This document shows positions 58,542-64,000 of a stretch of 64,000 nt of DNA, one piece after another. Within the stretch, counting starts at the first letter, position 1. Every line of letters starts with the position of its first letter. Both the position numbers and the translations under genes were made by a program. The notes under the pieces are model-generated. The model ran no database searches. It saw only the letters and a list, made by a program, of their open reading frames with translations, and had not been told where the DNA came from. Source of the DNA: Corticium candelabrum (taxonomy: Eukaryota > Porifera > Homoscleromorpha > Homosclerophorida > Plakinidae); contig NC_085093.1 in the NCBI RefSeq assembly GCF_963422355.1, positions 1,145,551 to 1,209,550 on the forward strand, read 5' to 3'.

Positions 58542-61011
58542 TTAATCTCCATCTGTCATCCCTAAAAAATGTTTGTATTGGTCTCGGGTGCAGTCTCCCT
58601 TGCTGTTGAATTTGAATTTGTAGTAAGAACCATCAGAACAAATTGCTGCAAAGAACATATTAACGACTGTAGTTGTTGTCAATGTAACATGTATATTGTA
58701 ACAATGTTTGACAGATACACAGGTACGCAGGCAGGCAGGCAGGCAGGCAAGCAATTATATTAGGATACAGCATCTCTACACACTAGAATACATAATTTTT
58801 CAACAATAAAAAGAAAGTGCTTCATAAACAAGTTACAAGTTCAACTATTTCAATGTGTGAAGCATTGTGAGCAGGTTTGGCCGTGACAGCAACTCCAGAA
58901 AGCAGCAACGGAGGGCAGGTAGATGGTGACGACAGGCGGGTGGACAGAAACATTCAGCAACAAATAAACAAACAACAGCACAATGACTGACAATCCAGAC
59001 AGAGCGCGTAGAAGCTCCGTGAGCAGGTTTGGAAGGCAGGCAAGCAGGCAGGTTATTTTCTTAGGATACAGCATATCTACACACTAGAATATAATTTTTC
59101 AATAATTAAAAGAGCTTCATAAACAAGTTCAACTATTTCGGCAGGCAGGCAAGCAGGTAGGGCAGAGACGAGCAGACATGCAGAAATGCCTGGACACAAA
59201 TACTGATGGCAAACTCATGCGAAGAACAAAACTTAAAATTGGATCAGAAAACCTGACATGATTTCATCATGTTTTCTACTTATTAGAAACAAATGATGTC
59301 TTCATGGGAGTAACATAATGTAAATTAAGACAAATGCAAACATTCCATAAGTAATAGACAATTGTAAATAATGTGTGATATACAATTGATTACCCAAAAA
59401 TGCTTACCAATTACAGCATTCTTTTCCTGACTAAATGCACATACGCACTGGCATCCCCCATGAACTTGAAATCTCGAGAAACTAAACCTGGAACTGAAAT
59501 ACTTTGGCAGCATACTTCCAGCCTTGCTCAGACTATAGAAGACAAGCACAGACTAAGTGTGGCAAAAAGTTAATAAAACCTAACGATAACACCTGTGCGT
59601 TCTATTTCGTTTCGGATCTTCCAAACTGAAAACATGAATAGTGGCATGGTCACTGGACACGCAAAGCAGTGTTGAGTCCTGATTGAAGGATATGCTGGAC
59701 ACATAAAACGTAACATAATTTATCAATCCTTGTTATTAATGTGACAACTGTACACTGACCAGTAAATTCTAGCAGTTCCTGCTCCTCTTCTCAGCTCATG
59801 AAGCAATGCACATGTCGTCGTGTCAAATACACGTACTAGTGTTCCCTACATAAGCAACATACAGAGTCAAACGTTACACATGCACAATGATTATACCTAC
59901 TCTTTCTGATGCCGTTGCAAGTCGAGTTCCTTGTAAGTTCATGCTGATGCAACTTAAGTTTGTTTCATGTGCTGCAATTGATGCAGCTGGCTTGTCTGTG
60001 TTGGCCAAGTCAACAATCTGCACATGCCCAACTTGACGGCCGGGAAATGCCAACAGTGCATTGTTACTATTTGGACACATGACACAGAGGCCTAAAACAT
60101 AAGACTTCAATCTATACTGAAGACACATATTGAGCTCTAAAGAACTGATAACGATAACAAATCTTCATTCAAATACATAAGTCCTATAAAGAGTACACTG
60201 TACCTCGAGAATTGCTTGCTGTGTCAAATACATGTAGCTGTTGAGGATTTTGAGTGAATGTGAAAACTCTTATAGAATTAACGAGTACAACCACAATCCT
60301 ACATGTACATACCACATCACTATATCAACTTATCATACTATGAAACAGCATTACTGTACACACCTGTCTCTTCTCAACTTGACAGACTTGACATCAGTAC
60401 TAAACTCCAATTCAATTACACACTTCTTCTTCAAATCATCCCAAATCATCACTGTACACACACCAAAGAACTTACACACCAGTGCTAACAATCACACACA
60501 TACAACTGTTGAGATTCAACACTTGCGGCTAATTTTGATTTGCTTTTCACTACTGTATTTTCTTTTGACATGCATCAAAGTAATTAATAGCTAAACTACC
60601 TTTATTAGGCGGGTATTTCGGGTTCCTTCCGCCTCCAACCAAAGCGAGGTAATTACAGCGAAACAGCATCTCTATATGGCCGATGCCACCTCCATCCTTG
60701 AAATCTACCACACACGACAGCTCCCGATGATGATCAGATGCATTCATACACTCATAGCCTTCCAAACAGTGACGATTAGAGCAAACGTCACGCCTTGCCT
60801 TACCTTGTCGCTCTTTCTCCTTCAGCGGATCTGTGTTGTAGACTCTAAAGCCATTCTCCATTCCACAAGCAAAGCAGCCTTCAGAAACAACAGATCAGCA
60901 AAGAGCTCTTTGCTCCTGTTGCACAAACGAATGCCGAGGCAAACCTTGATCTTGGTTCCAACCGCAATATAGCATGGTATTTCCATGAGGGCTAACGGAG
61001 CCCGTATTCAT
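58542..61011 (-). CDS. WDR45B: WD-repeat phosphoinositide-binding protein WDR45B (WIPI3)
   Basis: A PROPPIN-family beta propeller that binds phosphatidylinositol phosphates and acts in autophagosome formation. The start ATG is at 61011 ([17 protein letters not shown], exon 60945-61011). Then come [20 protein letters not shown] (60804-60878), [60 protein letters not shown], and ELRRG, the L/FRRG lipid-binding motif. [39 protein letters not shown] and a final [12 protein letters not shown] with a stop at 58542-58544 follow. The AFPG and PKYFSS blocks separate it from WDR45 (WIPI4). Introns are short except two near the 3' end, which contain (CAGG)n tracts. Confidence 0.93.
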
Positions 61012-61121
61012 CGTTGGAGATGAACGCAAATGAAATCGCAAACAACAATCTAAGCACAAAAAGTCCCCGGATAATTGACACATGATCGACTTCCACATCC
61101 GGGTACAATCTAGTGAATGAA
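61012..61121. promoter_or_regulatory. Shared divergent promoter region, WDR45B / SLC39A11
   Basis: The start codons of WDR45B (-) and SLC39A11 (+) are 110 bp apart, so the two must share a bidirectional promoter or use start sites inside each other's first exon. Confidence 0.55.
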
Positions 61122-62399
61122 ATGATCGAAGGTGCAAGTCCTGTCACACAAGCTTTGTTAGGCACTTTATTTACCTGGGCCGTAACAGCGGCTGGCTCAG
61201 GGCTTGTGTTCGTTTTCAACAGTAATCAAGTAAGAAACTGATTGATGCTCGAGTATTCACTGTGTGTATCAAGTGTTCCACAACGGGTCTAGCGAAAAAT
61301 TTTAGATGGAAGTCTTGGATTTGCTGCTGGAGTAAGTAAATGTTTAAGGATGCTGCTGCCCTAGTTATTATGGTAGCCTGTGTGTTCACAGGTTATGCTA
61401 GCTGCTTCTTACTGGTCGCTGTTGGCTCCAGCAATAGAAATGGCGGCAGCGTCAGGCACGTATGGAACAGGGGGAGAACTAGCATTTATTCCTGCTTCAG
61501 TTGGATTTATACTGGGAGCTGCATTTGTTTACGGTTCAGACGCGCTGCTAAAACATTTGGTAGGCTAATTGACATTCCCGGATGTGTGTATGATGGCATG
61601 CATGCAATATTTGTTTACATGTAGCAACTAGATAATTATAACATTGTACCTGTTTCAAACAACTATTCTGGTGGAGCTGTTTCTTACAAGTCAGTCACAA
61701 CACCCACTGTAAGTCAGTTTGATTATCTAGTAAACTTTTATTCAGACATTCTCATTTGCCTAGAGAACTATTAATTGATTAATTAATATCAAAAAATTAA
61801 TAACATGAAAAGGACTATTTCTTTATACAGCGCAATCAGTTTCTAGGATAAGACACAAGACAGATCAAGGTGAATACTATATAAGAAAGTAGTATATTAT
61901 GGCAGATACCAGTAGTTGTCTAAATTTTGATGATGACATTTCTAAACATATCAGGATTACTTACAAACGTACTCAGTACCAGAATGGTCCATTTAGTAAA
62001 CAGTTTGTGAAGGTCTTGTAATTGCTGATTAGATAGATGGAGAGCCAGTTTTGTGTTATAGGAAGACTTGCCACTAGTGGATGGCAAACCTTGCCATCAT
62101 TCGGCCACATTGGACTCTGCTGTAAGAAGGCGCACTAAAGATGAGAAACCAGATGATTTATTGCAAACAGATATCGGCTCGAAAGGAGATGATTTGATGG
62201 TCGACGATGTACACCAGAATGTCAACTGGAAACGGATACTGCTGTTGATAGTTGCGATTACAGTTCACAATATTCCAGGTCTGTTGACCATTTGACGAAA
62301 ACTGCATATGAAACTAACTATACTGATATAGAAGGTTTAGCTGTTGGTGTTGCCTTTGGTGCCATAGGGAAGTCACCATCAGCGACAATAGAGAATGCA

Positions 62400-62451
<52 letters not shown>

Positions 62452-62931
62452 ACGCCTAATGATGGCAATGGTTAGGAATTTGGCTATTGGAATTGGAATA
62501 CAGAATTTTCCTGAGGGTTTGGCTGTGAGTATGCCACTGTCAGGATGTGGCATGTCGCCGTGGAAAAGTTTCTGGTATGGACAACTAAGTGGAATGGTAG
62601 AACCTTTGGCTGGCGTCCTCGGAGCTGCTGCAGTAGTAGTACGTTACGGTGTTTTCATTCTTTATTTTTTATCTTTGTGAAATACATGTTTCAGGTGGCT
62701 GAACCAATGCTTCCTTATGCATTAGCATTTGCGGCAGGAGCCATGATCTATGTTGTTATAAATGAAGTAGTACCCGAGGCCAACACAAGGTTAATTGTAT
62801 GTCTTGTGTTGTGATATTCTCTTCTTGTAACATTACGACATGTTTTGTTTAGCGGAAATGGACTCTTAGCTACATGGACAGCAATTGTTGGTTTTATTGT
62901 CATGATGTCACTAGATGTTGGACTCGGTTAG
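61122..62931 (+). CDS. SLC39A11: Zinc transporter ZIP11
   Basis: ZIP-family transporter moving zinc into the cytosol. Nine exons: 61122-61229, 61293-61331, 61392-61559, 61625-61708, 62062-62278, 62332-62401, 62476-62638, 62695-62789, 62853-62931; total 1023 nt, 340 aa, as in other animals. Membrane segments include [40 protein letters not shown] and [20 protein letters not shown]. The two metal-site motifs are HNIPEG and QNFPEG, and the C-terminus is [12 protein letters not shown]. The variable His/Asp-rich loop is in the fifth exon. A (GT)n tract occupies the intron after 62401, starting within the donor site. Confidence 0.95.
62402..62451. repeat. (GT)n microsatellite overlapping an SLC39A11 splice donor
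   Basis: The exon ends AATGCAAG at 62401 and the tract begins at once as GTGTGTGTG for about 50 bp, so the donor GT is the first repeat unit. Confidence 0.9.
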
Positions 62932-63247
62932 TTTGTATACTGATATGGTTATTGTTACTGTTTTGTATAATATTCACGTGTAATCTATACAAAAAAAAAA
63001 CAGCTGAACCATTCATCTCATTCAGCTATTCATTCCGTAAATAAGTCAGTCACGTGCTAATAACAAAATTGATGGAGCCATAGATGCGTTTCTACAAACC
63101 TTGAAAAGTGATACATGATCCTACAGATGCATTGCATACTACTGGAGTATGTAGAAGTTCATGGGCCACTGCGCTATGATCATGGAGAGGGTCTGGCTAC
63201 GCGAGTCGAACATTTGCGTTTGCGCAAAACAGATCTGACGTCAACAC
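62932..63247. other. Intergenic region SLC39A11 to TMEM186
   Basis: 316 bp, including a run of about 10 A at 62991. It should carry the SLC39A11 3' end and the TMEM186 promoter. Confidence 0.35.
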
Positions 63248-64000
63248 ATGTATGGACTAATTAGTAGGAATTGTGAGATTCGATGTGTATTGACGTTACA
63301 ACGAGTTCACTGCTTACGACGCAACGGCTCTACCACTAAGAACTGCATGCCACGTCTAGGGCTGGATGCCCGGATAATGAAAATCATAGACGTGCCATCA
63401 AGAGGAGTGCCATCCCTATGCAACGGAAAAGTAGATCTATTTCCAAAAAAACAGCAGTCTGTAACGAAAATAAAGACAATGTCAAATCTTCAAGCGGAAA
63501 TGGAATCAGTGTCAGGTGCAATCCTTGTCTACAAGTTTCCCTGGATGAAGCATTTACGGTTTATTTCTCGTCTCAAACAATTTCAAGCAGGATGCGTCAT
63601 TTTACTTATATTTCCAATCAGTTATTGGCATCATCAAGGACTACTAGACGACTTCAACGTTGTAGCAGGCGTTACAGCTGCAACAGCAACAACCATCATG
63701 CTATTCATAATCAGCTATTTTTCCCGACGGATTGTTGGTGAACTACGATTTCATCCACATACTGGAATGGTTCAATTGTCAACGCTGACGTTTTGGAGTC
63801 GGAGGCAAAATCAAGCATTCCATTGCAGTGACATCATTCCTATGAGTGAAACTCAGTCAAACACAGCAAAGACATGGCAGAAACTAGAGATCTTTGACCA
63901 TTCAGATATTTACCTTTACAGTCTTAGATTAGGGAAGATTTATCACCAGGAGCTACTCCGTCAATTGCTGGGTATACAACAAAGAGAATCACTAGACTGA
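63248..64000 (+). CDS. TMEM186: TMEM186, mitochondrial complex I assembly protein
   Basis: 250 aa in one exon, ending at TGA 63998-64000, the last bases of the window. TMEM186 is an inner-membrane component of the MCIA complex that assembles respiratory complex I. The first 45 residues are rich in Arg, Cys and Leu with few acids (LTLQRVHCLRRNGSTTKN), as expected of a mitochondrial presequence; later Mets at residues 34 and 44 are alternative starts. The core matches the family: a YKF motif, FISRLKQFQAG leading into membrane helix 1 (about 111-127), helix 2 (about 137-158), then SRRIVGELRFH, LTFWSRRQN and DIIPMSET. The C-terminus is LRQLLGIQQ. Confidence 0.88.
   Translation: MYGLISRNCEIRCVLTLQRVHCLRRNGSTTKNCMPRLGLDARIMKIIDVPSRGVPSLCNGKVDLFPKKQQSVTKIKTMSNLQAEMESVSGAILVYKFPWMKHLRFISRLKQFQAGCVILLIFPISYWHHQGLLDDFNVVAGVTAATATTIMLFIISYFSRRIVGELRFHPHTGMVQLSTLTFWSRRQNQAFHCSDIIPMSETQSNTAKTWQKLEIFDHSDIYLYSLRLGKIYHQELLRQLLGIQQRESLD

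Overview
The window is nuclear DNA of a metazoan: intron-rich genes with short GT-AG introns, animal-specific families (supervillin, Integrator subunit 1, WAP-domain protein, RhoGEF with SH3 domains) and many invertebrate-type transposable elements and (CA)n tracts. The repertoire would suit an early-branching invertebrate such as a sponge, but the taxon is an inference and no marker gene fixes it. All exon boundaries were placed by eye from splice sites, reading frame and remembered family sequence; where exon lengths were summed they close to a multiple of three.

Layout. 0-1 kb: 3' end of an unidentified + strand gene. 2.1-20.5 kb: two tandem supervillin-like genes on +. SVIL-A (about 1756 aa) has a long disordered N-terminus; SVIL-B (about 893 aa) has almost none, a candidate N-myristoylation start and three GC-AG introns. 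SVIL-A carries a 3.6 kb DDE transposon in an intron, and SVIL-B a 1.2 kb long-inverted-repeat element in the matching part of the gene. 20.7-28.2 kb: a - strand multi-WAP protein gene (16 intact WAP exons, two broken ones, hydrophobic C-terminal tail) expanded through near-identical ~675 bp three-exon units; its proposed long first intron holds a THAP-like relic and a 1.4 kb inverted repeat centred on a (CA)n tract. 28.3-33.5 kb: a + strand RhoGEF with apparent SH3-DH-PH-SH3-RA order. 34.1-49.5 kb: a complete - strand INTS1 gene whose introns hold a MITE, tetranucleotide repeats and a retrotransposon 3' end. 49.7-50.8 kb: a coiled-coil protein sharing a short divergent promoter region with INTS1. 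50.9-52.4 kb: a single-exon F-box/LRR gene (-). 52.7-55.7 kb: UBC9/UBE2I (-), seven exons, with an antisense retrotransposon fragment in an intron. 56.4-58.2 kb: an unidentified single-exon helical protein (-). 58.5-61.0 kb: WDR45B/WIPI3 (-), divergent by 110 bp from SLC39A11 (+, 61.1-62.9 kb). 63.2-64.0 kb: TMEM186 (+).

The host genes are mostly housekeeping (snRNA processing, SUMO conjugation, autophagy, zinc transport, complex I assembly, cytoskeleton) and do not form one pathway. The most notable signals are (i) two copies of one non-LTR retrotransposon family, encoding a restriction-like endonuclease region, each bordered by GACA microsatellite, suggesting microsatellite-targeted insertion; (ii) the homogenised WAP exon array; (iii) the supervillin paralogue pair; (iv) a decayed DDE transposon with a CW-like zinc finger.
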